A stretch of 64,000 nucleotides of DNA, from assembly GCA_964459305.1 (NCBI GenBank), contig CAYWNA010000037.1, positions 1 to 64,000 on the forward strand, given 5' to 3'. Below, piece by piece: positions 33,596 through 43,593 of this stretch. Position numbers and translations under genes: made by a program. The DNA is from CAYWNA01 sp964459305. GTDB lineage: Bacteria; Planctomycetota; Planctomycetia; Pirellulales; Pirellulaceae. Each line of letters opens with the position of its first letter. Positions within the stretch are counted from its first letter, which is position 1. Below the pieces are notes generated by a model. It had not been told where the DNA came from. It ran no database searches and saw nothing but the letters and a program-made list of their open reading frames with translations.

Positions 33596-35764
33596 ATGGG
33601 TGAAACCAAGCCGAAAGACAACGCGGACGAGCCGGAGGGCACGGCGTCTGACGGTCGAGTCGAGGAGACTCAAGCTCTCGCCGGCGCAGGCGTGGAACAT
33701 ACCGCCATCTCCACCGGTGCAGGCTCTTCCGCCAATGCCTCTGAGGAGTCCGAGACAACGTCGGGCACATCGCATCCGCAAATTCGGTATTTCGGGGCTT
33801 ATGAGCTATTGCATGAGATTGCGCGGGGAGGTATGGGCGTTGTGTACAAGGCGCGCCAAACCACGCTCAACCGCATCGTGGCAGTCAAGATGATTCTCGG
33901 AGGTCAGCTTGCCTCGGACCACCAAGTCAAACGTTTCTTGGTCGAGGCGGAGGCCGCGGCCAATCTGAATCACCCCGGCATTGTCCCCGTCTATGAGTTC
34001 GGCGAGCATGACGACACGCACTACTTTTCGATGGCCCTTGTCGACGGTCCGAGTCTCGCCGAAAAGGCAGCGGAAAATCCACTCGATTCCGACGAGGCGG
34101 CAGATTTGGTCCGCAAGGTCGCCGAAGCAGTCGCTTTTGCGCACGGGCGCGGGGTAATCCATCGCGATTTGAAGCCAGCCAACATCCTGATCGAGCATGG
34201 TGAAGAACCGCGAATCACCGATTTCGGCTTGGCCAAACGAATCGAGGATGATAGTGAGTTGACGAAGACAGGAGCTATCTTGGGATCCGTCTTCTACATG
34301 TCGCCCGAACAAGCGGATGGACGGATTGAAGACACTGGAACCACGTCCGACGTCTATTCTCTTGGTGCCATCCTCTACAAGCTATTGACCGGTCGGCCGC
34401 CGTTTCAAGCTGCGACGGTCGTGGAGACCATCAATCAAGTGGTCGGCCACGAACCCGTGCCGCCCCGGCGGCTCAATCCACGCATTCCGAAAGACCTGGA
34501 GACCATTTGTCTGAAGTGCCTGGAAAAGGACGCCAGCCATCGCTACAACTCCGCCGACGAGTTGGCCGACGAACTGCGACGTTTCCTTGAAGGCCAGCCT
34601 ATCCGAGCTCGCCCGATTGGTCGCTGGGCGCATCTCTGGCGATGGTGCCGACGTAATCCGTTGCCGGCGAGCTTGGCCGCTGGTCTCGCCGTGGCCCTGC
34701 TAGCCGGGGTATTCACCGCTACAACTCTGTGGAACCGGGCCAATTCCGAGCGTCAACGGGCGCAGGACCAGCAGCACATGGTTCAGGTCCTTTCCAATAT
34801 GGTCTTGAAGAAGACACTGGATGAGACAGACCAGTGGTTAAGGCTGTTCTTCCAGCCAGTGGAGCGGGAATTGATGGCAGCGCGTTCGTGGGGCGAAAAT
34901 GGACTGCTGGACATCGACCGCCCTGATGAGCTCACCGCCTTATTGGGCCCGTTGATTGAGCACTATCCGCAGATGTCCTCCACGATGGTGGCGGACGACC
35001 GCGGTAGAGAACACATGCTGCTCGGTCTGGAGCAACAACCCGTCGGGACAGAACCACCGACGCGCGAATGGAAGAGCCGGCTCATGCGACGCGACGAATG
35101 GGGTGACCGCGTGAAATGGAGCCAGTGGAGCGATCGTGGGCCTCAACCCGAGTCGTCCGATGCCGAACTGCGCGACTATGATCCTCGTTCGAGGCCCTGG
35201 TATCTTGGCGCCATTGAGCGATTGGAAACGGTTGAGCCGGCGCCCACGAATCGAGGTGAAGCAGGCATCGTACACTGGACGGATCCGTATGTCTTTTTCA
35301 CGACCAAGGATTTGGGCATCACCGCTTCGGTCGCCTTTGATCGCGATGACGGCCGGGACCACGTCGTCGCATTTGACGTGCTGCTGCGCGACATCACCAG
35401 GTTCACCACCAACAAGCGCCCAACGCCGAACGGAAACCTGCTGGTGTTGACCGGCGAGGGAGAACTGATCGGGTTGCCGAACGTTCCACAGCTTCAGAGT
35501 CCGGATGAATGGAAAAAAGCCTACCTGAGGAAACCATCAGAACTGGGCCTCGCAATCCTAGCAGACGCGGCTGCCCAATTTTCCTTCACCGGTGACAGGT
35601 CCCTGCAAATACGACAGTTCCGCAACGACGGACAGAGCTGGTGGGCGGGTGCTCGACCTTTTCGACTGGGCTCAGCCCACGTGCTGTGGATCTTGGTCAC
35701 GGTCCCCGAATCCGACCTGCAGTACGATTTGACGACCTCCGATCAAGGGCCGACCGATCATTGA
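33596..35764 (+). CDS. Membrane-anchored Ser/Thr kinase with extracytoplasmic Cache-type sensor
   Basis: 722 aa from ATG 33596. The frame is open further upstream through a repeat element, and no strong SD settles the start (ATG 33539 is an alternative). A low-complexity N-terminus precedes the kinase: ARGGMGVVYKARQ near 78, VAVKMI, HRDLKPAN near 187, DFGLAK near 209, MSPEQADG near 240. A membrane helix (about 356-380, ASLAAGLAVALLAGVF) leads to a C-terminal domain whose SRPWYLGAIE, WTDPYVFFTTKDLGITASVAF and DVLLRDITRF resemble dCache ligand sensors of chemoreceptors. It probably transmits an external signal to the kinase. The ligand is unknown. Confidence 0.88.
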   Translation: MGETKPKDNADEPEGTASDGRVEETQALAGAGVEHTAISTGAGSSANASEESETTSGTSHPQIRYFGAYELLHEIARGGMGVVYKARQTTLNRIVAVKMILGGQLASDHQVKRFLVEAEAAANLNHPGIVPVYEFGEHDDTHYFSMALVDGPSLAEKAAENPLDSDEAADLVRKVAEAVAFAHGRGVIHRDLKPANILIEHGEEPRITDFGLAKRIEDDSELTKTGAILGSVFYMSPEQADGRIEDTGTTSDVYSLGAILYKLLTGRPPFQAATVVETINQVVGHEPVPPRRLNPRIPKDLETICLKCLEKDASHRYNSADELADELRRFLEGQPIRARPIGRWAHLWRWCRRNPLPASLAAGLAVALLAGVFTATTLWNRANSERQRAQDQQHMVQVLSNMVLKKTLDETDQWLRLFFQPVERELMAARSWGENGLLDIDRPDELTALLGPLIEHYPQMSSTMVADDRGREHMLLGLEQQPVGTEPPTREWKSRLMRRDEWGDRVKWSQWSDRGPQPESSDAELRDYDPRSRPWYLGAIERLETVEPAPTNRGEAGIVHWTDPYVFFTTKDLGITASVAFDRDDGRDHVVAFDVLLRDITRFTTNKRPTPNGNLLVLTGEGELIGLPNVPQLQSPDEWKKAYLRKPSELGLAILADAAAQFSFTGDRSLQIRQFRNDGQSWWAGARPFRLGSAHVLWILVTVPESDLQYDLTTSDQGPTDH

Positions 35765-35779
35765 TTGGTCACGCGGTTC

Positions 35780-36187
35780 TTAGGAGGGCCACTCGTCCGA
35801 CAGCGTGATCGGATCATCGGTGAACACATCCACGAACGGACCACCGCTGATATAGCAATGTTTCATCGTTGGCCGGCACCAGACGATGTTGACGCGGGCA
35901 CAGACAGTCCGCCCGTCTTCCACTGGGAGTCTGAGCATGACTTCACCCACGTCCAGGGGCACTTCGTGAACCAGACCGACACCCTTCTCGGATACATCCC
36001 TCAGCGCGGCGGGTATGGGGATCGCGCCACCATCCGTGTAGATGGTCAGCTTTCTGGAACAAGGGGTGCGCTCGTATGACCGGCGCTCTTCGACGGGCGC
36101 AGTCAACAGATGCACAAACTCTCTCAGTTTCGAGCCCTTGGACTTCTCGCCGCGTCTCCGCGGAGGGCTCAGCAGGTTAATCGCCAT
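35780..36187 (-). CDS. PilZ-domain protein (putative c-di-GMP receptor)
   Basis: 135 aa from ATG 36187 with AGGAG upstream. The PilZ signature is complete: RSYER (RxxxR, residues 36-40) and DVSEKG (DxSxxG, residues 64-69), followed by beta-barrel strands ending VNIVWCR and YISGGPFVDVF. These residues bind cyclic di-GMP. It is convergent with the Cache-kinase gene, their stops separated by 15 bp. The output partner is unknown. Confidence 0.85.
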   Translation of the reverse strand: MAINLLSPPRRRGEKSKGSKLREFVHLLTAPVEERRSYERTPCSRKLTIYTDGGAIPIPAALRDVSEKGVGLVHEVPLDVGEVMLRLPVEDGRTVCARVNIVWCRPTMKHCYISGGPFVDVFTDDPITLSDEWPS

Positions 36188-36606
36188 TCTTGCGGACTCC
36201 TCTCGGTATTCTGTGAGTCGATCATCTGCGCAAAGATAGGTTCCTGTTAAGTCACGGTTCGGCTCCATTTAGGACGGTCACATCCACAAATCTTGCTCGC
36301 CCGCGAGATAATCGGCACTTCCGCCATCCTCGCCACCGCGACCGGGGGAGCAGGTACGTCTCGATCTTATCGCGCGGGACGGTCAGTGATGGCGTCTTGT
36401 CTGGATCGGCGTGGATTGTGATTGGAGACGCAGTGGGGCCAGGCTAATTGGAAAGGGGGAAGGTTGCACAGTTATATAGCGTGAAAAAGGAGGTGCCTGA
36501 TATCGAGCGGTAGCGAGCCCCGGCTGGCTCTGACTTGGGGGATCACCGCTCGTTCTTCGCGGTTCGACCCCCGGCCACTCCACCGCACAAACTTGCCCGT
36601 TACGGC
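36188..36606. other. 419-bp intergenic region with a weak inverted repeat
   Basis: No convincing gene. CGAGCGGT at 36504-36511 pairs with ACCGCTCG at 36545-36552, and between them GAGCC/GGCTC form a small inner stem. A GGTTCGACCCCCGG sequence near 36570 resembles a tRNA T-arm but does not fold as one. Confidence 0.5.
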
Positions 36607-39600
36607 TTAGTTATCCGCCGCATCCTTGCCAAGACAGATCACCGTTCCGTCCTCAAGCGTCATCACGCATTGCTTGCCCGTGAGCGCTGCGCCCCATCGC
36701 ACTGGGGGCGCGGGCAGCGAGACGGTCCATAGTGAGCGGCCGTCTGCGGAGATGCCTTCCACGCTGTCTTGGTGGAGGATCACGAGTCCGTCGGTGCCGA
36801 CGGCCAGACCGCGTACGTCTGCTGTCTTGCCTGCCCAGAGAATCGAATCGTCCACGGGGACTTGCATCACGTCCCGCGGCACTGTAATCCTTCCGCCGGT
36901 CTTTGGGTCCTTGTTCATCAACTCGACGATGCGGTCGAGCGACTTAGGATCACGCGAGCAGAAGAGTCGGCCATCAACCAGGGCAATGTGTCGGCCGGAC
37001 GTTTGAAAATACACACGGCCCTGGTGACGTTTGAAAATGGTGGTCCTGGCTCGCTCGTGGCAGTACAGCTCGGGGCCGATACACATCGGTTTGCCGTCGG
37101 GCTCCAGGAACATCTCCATTCCCGCTTCGAGCCGGGCGGCAACTCGGGGATTCCCGCCGGTCTGCGCGTCCAGTGCCACGATACCCACCGGGGCGCCGCC
37201 GTTGATGTACAACGTGTTGTCCTTCAGCAGGATGTTGGCCTGAACACCGAAACTCAGTTTCGGCTCTTCCCGATCAAGCGTGTATGCTTGCCGCCAGCGG
37301 AGTTTTCCAGTGGAGACATCTACAGCTGCGGCGACGGTGCCGTCGGCAGCGGTGCTTCCGGCTGCTGTGTAGGCGATCCCATCGTCGCCCAGAACGACTC
37401 CGCCGCCCAGAGGCCACGCCGAAATAAGCTGGCCCATGATGTTGACGAATCGCTTTTCAGGCGCCAGTTCGGCGCGTCCCAACACGCGCCCGTCGGTCGC
37501 GTCCACGCAGTACAGAACACCGTCGCATGATCCGAAGACGACTCGTCCGTTCCAATAGGCCGGCGGATACAGCACAGCCGCATCGGTCGACACCTGCCAG
37601 AGGGTCTTTCCGTTGGCCCCATCCAGGGCTCGCACCGTGCCGTCCGTCCCGCCCACGAACACGTGTCCACCCGCGCACACCGGCGCGGTCAAATCGCCGC
37701 TCGGCATACGCTGCCGCCACAATTCCTTTACCTTCTTCGGAACGGCAGCCGAAACCGTGGCCGTCCCAGCCGAGTCGGCTCGGAACATCGGCCAGTCGTC
37801 CCCTGCCGCGGGCTCACTGGATTCGGGCGCGGCCCACGCGGGCGATTCCGCCGCTGCGTCTGGCTCCTTCACCGGCGAGCGAGGGGCCATGCAAAAGGTG
37901 CCGTGAACCTGCCAGCAATCGCACGCTAGCGGCGTCCAATACAATCGCCCGTTTGCGGGCACCACGCCGTCGAAACATCCGGGACGGACGATGCCTTCGT
38001 AGTTGGCGAGCTTTCGAGAGCCGATGTCAACATACACGGTCCTGCCCTCGCCGCCTCCCGGACGGTAGAAGAACTGGTTCGGCGTCACGGTCAGGCGGGT
38101 ACAGGAGCCAATTACTCCAAGATTGAATTCATCAAGAACCTTGCCGGTCAACGGATCGACCTTGCGGCAGGTGGCCGCAGGGTTGGCGACGCGCGGCATG
38201 ACATAAAGAACATCCTTGAAGAAAAATGGATGCGGCGACGAAATGGCCGACGCCCAAAGGAGATCGCCCTTGTCGAAGCCGACGCCTATCGTTTTCTTGA
38301 ACGACGGCCCCGCGATGCATACCACGTCGCCGCCCGCCCGAGCGCAACAGTAGGTAGCCCATCCTAATCCCCAACCTTGGCGTTTGATCGAATTGCCGAT
38401 GGCGTCGAAGAGTTCTTTGGACGTATCGGGTGTGCGTCGCCACAACTCCTTCCCCGTGGCGGCATCGCGAGCGGCCATGTACGCTTCCGGTGCCAACTGG
38501 AAGATGCGCCCTCGGTTCATGCACAACGCCCGCGCATCGAACACCTCCGGCTCGCTGATGCTCCAAAGCAGTTTCATGTCGGGGTACTGAAAGGCGGCCA
38601 GTCTTCTCGCCACACCAAAATTGTCGACGATGCTTCGGTAGTGCTCGTTCGCCACGTTCCAGGGCCAATGGCCCATTTGTCGTTTCTGCCGATGGGGAGC
38701 CACGCGGGCGTCTGGTGGGCCGAACGCCGCCCACAGCTTGTCACCATCCTGGGCAATCCATTTCCAGTCGGTGTCGCCGGCCTCGGCCGCCTCAGCCGGA
38801 ACACTGAACTTGCCGCGCTCCCGTCCGGTCGCCGCATCCAGCATCCAGAGGGTCTTACCCTCGGAAAATACCACCTCGCTGTCGGTCGCCACCTTCGAGA
38901 CATTGTGGACTACGTAGTTCGGATCGAGCGGACGGCTCCAAAGGCGCAAACCGTTGTACGCGTTCAGCACCGTCAGCGTATTCAACAGAGCTTCTTCTCG
39001 TTCGTGGAAAGCGATGTGACCGGAAAAGAAGAACATCCGCCCGCCGGCAAAAAGCGTCTGGTCGGGCATGGCTGCGAATACCGGATACGTCTGGAAACGC
39101 AGCTCGCCCGGCAAACGCGCCACGCCGTCTTGCGACACCACATTGTTGTCCGGATCATGATACGGGTGGCGCCATTCATCCACCCCAGGGGCAGCCGGCT
39201 TCTCGACGACCTTTCCCGAAGCGACACAGACACCGCCCGGACGCAGAACTCGCAGGATTTCTTTCTTGGACGGCGGATCATCCACGACGGGCGCCACCCA
39301 CACCGCGTCGGCCATGTCACCTGCCAGCCAGAGCGATGCATCATTGTCGTCCACCACAAAAACCCGTTGTCCCAAGAGCCCTTTCTCGCTGGCCCAATCG
39401 CGGAGCTTGTCCAGCCCATGCGAGGCGGCGCCCCGACAGAAAACCGTCCATGGCGTTTGATCGACAATCCCGGCAAGCGTCGCCAAGTCTCCCTGATCCC
39501 CTGCACAAACCACGACCACCAAAGCCGGCGTCTTTCCGAGGTGCCCCGACAAATCGACGACGGCATCGTCGGCGATCGCCGCCGGGCAGCACAGCATCAA

Positions 39601-39627
39601 ACTCAGCAATCCGAACCATGTCTTCAT
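36607..39627 (-). CDS. Secreted PQQ-like beta-propeller protein with degenerate methyltransferase-like N-terminus
   Basis: 1006 aa from ATG 39627 (AAGGGG upstream), with a signal peptide (WFGLLSLMLCCPAAIADD). Residues about 25-150 keep methyltransferase-like features only in part: the late motif VLRPGGVCVASG is present, but the GxGxG SAM loop is not. Two propeller halves follow: the first with LNAYNGLRLWSRPL and DAATGRERG, the second from about residue 650 (DDWPMFRADSAGTATVS, VRALDGANGKTLWQVS, YCVDATDGRVLG, LDAQTGGN). These are PQQ/WD40-like quinoprotein blades. Same architecture as 60033-63437. It is divergent from the ceramidase-like gene. Possibly an exported dehydrogenase-like or scaffold protein; no Ca/PQQ ligand set is evident. 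Confidence 0.75.
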   Translation of the reverse strand: MKTWFGLLSLMLCCPAAIADDAVVDLSGHLGKTPALVVVVCAGDQGDLATLAGIVDQTPWTVFCRGAASHGLDKLRDWASEKGLLGQRVFVVDDNDASLWLAGDMADAVWVAPVVDDPPSKKEILRVLRPGGVCVASGKVVEKPAAPGVDEWRHPYHDPDNNVVSQDGVARLPGELRFQTYPVFAAMPDQTLFAGGRMFFFSGHIAFHEREEALLNTLTVLNAYNGLRLWSRPLDPNYVVHNVSKVATDSEVVFSEGKTLWMLDAATGRERGKFSVPAEAAEAGDTDWKWIAQDGDKLWAAFGPPDARVAPHRQKRQMGHWPWNVANEHYRSIVDNFGVARRLAAFQYPDMKLLWSISEPEVFDARALCMNRGRIFQLAPEAYMAARDAATGKELWRRTPDTSKELFDAIGNSIKRQGWGLGWATYCCARAGGDVVCIAGPSFKKTIGVGFDKGDLLWASAISSPHPFFFKDVLYVMPRVANPAATCRKVDPLTGKVLDEFNLGVIGSCTRLTVTPNQFFYRPGGGEGRTVYVDIGSRKLANYEGIVRPGCFDGVVPANGRLYWTPLACDCWQVHGTFCMAPRSPVKEPDAAAESPAWAAPESSEPAAGDDWPMFRADSAGTATVSAAVPKKVKELWRQRMPSGDLTAPVCAGGHVFVGGTDGTVRALDGANGKTLWQVSTDAAVLYPPAYWNGRVVFGSCDGVLYCVDATDGRVLGRAELAPEKRFVNIMGQLISAWPLGGGVVLGDDGIAYTAAGSTAADGTVAAAVDVSTGKLRWRQAYTLDREEPKLSFGVQANILLKDNTLYINGGAPVGIVALDAQTGGNPRVAARLEAGMEMFLEPDGKPMCIGPELYCHERARTTIFKRHQGRVYFQTSGRHIALVDGRLFCSRDPKSLDRIVELMNKDPKTGGRITVPRDVMQVPVDDSILWAGKTADVRGLAVGTDGLVILHQDSVEGISADGRSLWTVSLPAPPVRWGAALTGKQCVMTLEDGTVICLGKDAADN

Positions 39628-39891
39628 GTCTTTTCCCCTTGAATTTGGATTCCCCTTTTTGCCGTCAGCCGAGAGCCAATTCAGGTAAATGGCGTCGACC
39701 ATTATACACCATCCACGTTTGAGAATGGCACCGTCTGGAAAACGAGCCTGCCCGGCAACTCATGCGACTGCGTTTGTGCCGAATCTTGCGGAATGTTGTG
39801 GTACAGCCTCTTTCTGCGAGCCTTCGGAATGAACACAATGTGGTTAACGTACTACCACTTCGAATGACTCTGGCTTTCTTAGAGGTGACTC

Positions 39892-41250
39892 ATGAACGCA
39901 TTACGAGCAGTATCGGTCATTACACTGGTTTGGTTTTGTAGTCTCGTGGCCAGTGCAGCCGAATGGAAGGCAGGCGTGGCGCGCTCGGACATCACACCGG
40001 AAAATCCCGTTTGGATGGCCGGGTATGCCGCCCGAAAACACCCGGCCGAAGGGACCGTTCATCCGCTGTGGGCCAAGGCCCTGGTGCTCGAAGACCAGCG
40101 GGGCGAGCGAATGGTAATTGTCACCAGCGATTTGATCGGCTTTGTGCGGGAGGTGTCTGACAGAATCGGGGATCGCGTCCAGAAACAGACGGGAATCGAA
40201 CGCGAACGGATCGTGCTGAGCGTCTCGCATACCCACTGCGGTCCGGTGATCCTCGGCTGTGCCGACATCGCTCACCACATGAAGGCGGAAGACGTGGCGA
40301 TCGCCGCCGCATACCGGCAGAAGGTCGAAGACAAAGTGGTCGACGTGATTGTACAAGCGTGCAAGGCGATCCAGCCGGCCAACCTAGCCTATGGCCAAGG
40401 GCACGCCACGTTTGCCAAGAATCGCCGGGGCGTCCAAACCCAGGAATATGCGAATTCCGAAGGCCCGGTCGACCATGTCGTCCCCGTGCTCCAAGTGACC
40501 GACGAGAACAATCAGCCGTTGGCCGTTCTGTTTGGCTATGCCTGCCACAATACGACGCTGGGCGGCGATTTCTATCAATACAACGGCGATTTTGCCGGTT
40601 TTGCCCAGATCGAATTCGAGTCAAAAAATCCCGGTGTGATGGCAATGTTCATTACCGGATGCGGCGCGGATGCCAATCCTCAGCCCCGGGGCAAGCTCGA
40701 ACTGGCGGAGCAGCACGGCAAATCGCTGGCCTCCGCTGTCGACGATGCGCTCTCGGAAAAGCTGCATCCGTTGAAGGGCTCGGTGGCGGTCGCCTTTGAG
40801 CGGGTCGACCTGCCGTTCGTCGATCCGCCCACCAAAGAGGAACTTGTGAAGCGTCGCGGCGAGGGCACCGTCTACCAACAGAGACTCACGGAGCTTCTGC
40901 TCAAACGTTTCGCCGATCGCGGCGAGATTGACACTATGTACCCATATCCCGTGCAGATCGTTCGGTTCGGCGATGATCTTTCGATGGTGGTTCTGGCCGG
41001 CGAGGTGGTCGTCGATTACGCCCTGCGCGTTCGCAAGGACTACGAGGGCCAGCGAATGTGGATCGCAGGCTACTGCAATGAAGTCTTTGCCTATCTGCCA
41101 TCGGAGCGTGTGCTTTCCGAAGGCGGGTACGAAGGCGGCAGCGCCATGGTCTATTTCGGTTGGCACGGGCCGTTCAAGCCGGGCGTGGAGGACCATGTCA
41201 TGGGACTGATCGCAAAGCTCATGGACTGCTGCAAAGAGAAGGTCCGTTAA
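39892..41250 (+). CDS. Secreted neutral/alkaline ceramidase-like amidase
   Basis: 452 aa. AGAGGTG lies upstream, and a signal peptide ends near VASA. The N-terminal ceramidase domain is clear: WKAGVARSDITPENPVWMAGY, then SHTHCGP (zinc-ligand HxH with following Pro), GYACHNTTLGGDFYQYNGDF and FITGCGADANPQPRG. C-terminal GEVVVDYALRVRKDY and AYLPSERVLSEGGYEGG match the planctomycete members of this family, shorter than classical ceramidases. It is probably a zinc-dependent amidase on lipids or glycoconjugates. The next gene starts 14 bp downstream. Confidence 0.85.
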   Translation: MNALRAVSVITLVWFCSLVASAAEWKAGVARSDITPENPVWMAGYAARKHPAEGTVHPLWAKALVLEDQRGERMVIVTSDLIGFVREVSDRIGDRVQKQTGIERERIVLSVSHTHCGPVILGCADIAHHMKAEDVAIAAAYRQKVEDKVVDVIVQACKAIQPANLAYGQGHATFAKNRRGVQTQEYANSEGPVDHVVPVLQVTDENNQPLAVLFGYACHNTTLGGDFYQYNGDFAGFAQIEFESKNPGVMAMFITGCGADANPQPRGKLELAEQHGKSLASAVDDALSEKLHPLKGSVAVAFERVDLPFVDPPTKEELVKRRGEGTVYQQRLTELLLKRFADRGEIDTMYPYPVQIVRFGDDLSMVVLAGEVVVDYALRVRKDYEGQRMWIAGYCNEVFAYLPSERVLSEGGYEGGSAMVYFGWHGPFKPGVEDHVMGLIAKLMDCCKEKVR

Positions 41251-41264
41251 GGATCGGCCGAGAA

Positions 41265-42811
41265 ATGAATGTCGCAAAGACGGGTAGGCTCCGGTCGTCG
41301 AACCGTGGGATAGGCTTCCAGCCTGTCAAATCGTTCGGTCGACAGGCTGGAAGCCTATCCCACATATCAATAGCGCTGGCACTTCTCTTTGCGTGGCCTG
41401 CCTATTCGCAGGAACGTCTGTTCGAAGTCGTGCCTCCCAACAAAGTTCCCTATAACTACCCCACTCCGCCTCGCGAGGGCGCCAAGGGCTACTTCCCCAT
41501 TGCGGAGAACGGACAAGCGCAGTGCGTCGTCGTGCTGCCGGAAGGTGCATCCAAACGCTTCCGGCACGCCGCCACCGGGTTGCGGGCTTATCTGGCGCTG
41601 GTGACTGGCGCGAAAATTCGACTCGTCCCAGACACCACGACCCCGCCGGACGGCATGGCCGCAATTCACCTGGGTGACACGGTCGTTGGCAAGAAAACGA
41701 AATTGGAATTGCCCAATCTCCGCTACGGCGAGCATATCTTCCCCAACCTTGGCGGCTATCTCGTAACGACATTGGACCCACGCACCCTTGTAATCCGGGG
41801 CAACAACGACGCGGCGACCATCGCGTGTTGGAACGCATCCATATCATCCGCGTCATGTTCAGGCTGATCGAGCTGGGATCGAATTACTACTGGACCGCCG
41901 AAGGCTTGCAGCAGGCCGAGGCGAATTCGGAAGCCGACGCGCAGCGTTTAGTGGAGGATGCACGTCGTCTTCTAGAACTTCGACGCGAGATGAGCGACTA
42001 CGTTCGAAACAGATTGGAGAAGCCGCCCCTGGATAAGTACCGGTTGTTTCAGCGCCTGACAGGGTTACGGAACAATCCTCTCTACGAGGACTTCAAATCC
42101 GGCGAAACTAGCCCGCAAGACCGTTCGGCCATCAGCGCCGGTGTCAACGCCGCCACGAAATCTCTGCGAGAGAGTCTGGGGAGCGAAAGAGCTGCCGCTT
42201 GGTGGAGCAACGTCCTGGAATCGGAGAAAGATCCGCTGCTTGCCGCGGCTTTCGAAACGGCGGTCCTGAAAGCCCGTGGTGTCGAAATCCGGAATCTGGC
42301 TTCCGATTCGGGCTTCGAGGAGATTGGCAAGCAACTCGGCCCCGACGAGCTTGCGCTGGATCAGGAAGTTGCCTTGAATCGCGAGCAGCAACTCGGCGCC
42401 CACTTTCGCGCCTGGTTCCCGGAACGCTCGCCTTATCGCGTGGTTTTGGGCAAGAAGGAGGCGCGTTCTGGAGACTACGCGCTGATGGTCGAGGGATGTC
42501 ATCGCGGACGGTTGTCGCGGTACGCCAAGGGCAAGCCGAAGGCGCGATACAGCACCGGCCTTTGGGTCAAACGCAATGCCGCGCGTGGGCACTACGTGTT
42601 GGTTGTGGTTGCTCGACGCAAGGATGGAGTCGAGACCGAGCTTGCCAACGTGGCTGTCACCGCCTCGACGGGAGATTGGCAGGAAGCGTCGGCCGACGTC
42701 GTCACGCCGGAAGATACGACACTCGTGCTCACCCGCTTCTTCATCCGAGGTCAGGCCGCCGATGCAAGATGCTGGGTCGACGACCTCTTCATCGGAGAGT
42801 ATTCGGAGTAG
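41265..42811 (+). pseudogene. Secreted DUF4838-type protein with its catalytic centre deleted
   Basis: The 5' part (41265-41835) has a signal sequence (SIALALLFAWPAYSQ) and an alpha-glucuronidase-N-like domain (FRHAATGLRAYLALVTGAKI, RTLVIRGNNDAATIA). The 3' part (from about 41825, another frame) has ERIHIIRVMFRLIELGSNYYW, a helical linker and a C-terminal carbohydrate-binding-like domain. In full-length relatives a roughly 300-400-residue catalytic DUF4838 domain lies between them. Here the two ends meet near 41820-41850 with a frame shift, so a deletion is the simplest reading. A palindrome also sits in the signal-peptide region. Both remaining parts could still be translated separately. Confidence 0.65.
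41305..41363. repeat. 23-bp perfect palindrome within the N-terminus of the DUF4838 remnant
   Basis: The arm at 41305-41327 (GTGGGATAGGCTTCCAGCC...) is exactly complementary to 41341-41363, with a 13-bp spacer. Each arm contains a mini-hairpin AGGCT-TCC-AGCCT, the same stem as the repeat at 19574. It is read in frame (RGIGFQPV ... RQAGSLSH). Confidence 0.9.
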
Positions 42812-42864
42812 ACCCGCGACTTCGCACCCAGCGTCCGGTTCACGGGGCGAGGTCGGACAATTCG

Positions 42865-42908
42865 TAACCCGAAGCGTAAGCGAGGGGCGGCGGGTGTTTA
42901 CCCTCGCT
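42865..42908. repeat. TAACCCGAAGCG-type repeat with hairpin
   Basis: TAACCCGAAGCGTAAGCGAG starts at 42865. AGCGAGGG at 42879-42886 pairs with CCCTCGCT at 42901-42908 over a 14-nt loop. The first part matches the arm of the 27894 palindrome. It lies just after the DUF4838 remnant. Confidence 0.6.
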
Positions 42909-42964
42909 GGCGCGTTTTGATGCTTCGCATTTGGATGTCGGATCGCGTTTCGCCGGAGGCGAAC

Positions 42965-43145
42965 TTCACCGTAGCCTGGGGCAACGCCCCAGGAACACGG
43001 TGTATTTGGCCGATTTTGGCCGAAGGCCATATTCACACCGACCCGCGGCGATGAATTGAATATGGCCTTCGGCCAAACAATGGTGAACGCACTCAAATTC
43101 CTGGGGTGCTACCCCAGGCTACGGTGAAAGAGGGCCTTCGGCCAA
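42965..43145. repeat. Composite palindrome: GTAG pair enclosing a second inverted repeat
   Basis: Outer arms 42965-42995 and 43098-43128 are identical 31-mers in inverted orientation except in a 5-nt loop; each is GTAG followed by CCTGGGG-loop-CCCCAGG. Inside lie perfect 20-bp arms, 43016-43035 and 43057-43076 (TTGGCCGAAGGCCATATTC...), each with the stem GGCC-GAA-GGCC. A third copy of that core follows at 43133-43145. Confidence 0.9.
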
Positions 43146-43593
43146 CGAATCAAGCCAAAATCGTAAACGAGGGAATGCGGAAAGAGGGGCCACTCACGCA
43201 TTCTTTTTCCCGATCCCCCAACTCCTTGACACACAGTGATCTCCGCGCGTTATCGTGCGCGGGAAGGCAAATCCATCCCTGTGGAAAGGCTGTCAGCAAA
43301 CTCGTAAGCCGTTGACACGTGGGCGGGCGAGCCAGCAGAGCGCTATCGTGCTGGACGACGCACAATAACGCGCCGCGTCCCACATCGTCGGGCCGGCGCA
43401 AGTGCTTGCCACTCCTCCGTTTGGAGTGTACACTACTTCTTCGGAAGCACGTGCACTATCCTGCAGCGATCTGGAATACCAACACACTGTGCGTGCAGTA
43501 GAAATACTTCTATTCCAATATTTCCGCAATGATATTTACAGAAATGACATTTAAAAAGTGGCTTAAACTGAAGGCAACAGCCCAGGAGGAGAA
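43146..43593. other. 448-bp stretch without a convincing gene
   Basis: No ORF with an SD and recognisable product. The minus strand near 43430-43370 reads VVYTPNGG, faintly like DUF1552-type proteins, but it lacks flanking similarity. Base composition turns visibly AT-rich from about 43500, marking the boundary of the accessory patch that follows. Confidence 0.5.

Noticed and set aside
36565..36595. A tRNA-like 3' end (GGTTCGACCCCCGG with CCACTCCACC) on the plus strand
   Set aside because: The five bases before GTTCGAC do not pair with those after it, and no matching acceptor, D or anticodon arms lie upstream.
43293..43529. Minus-strand frame reading VVYTPNGG, like a DUF1552 protein fragment
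   Set aside because: Similarity is limited to a few residues, with no support on either side.
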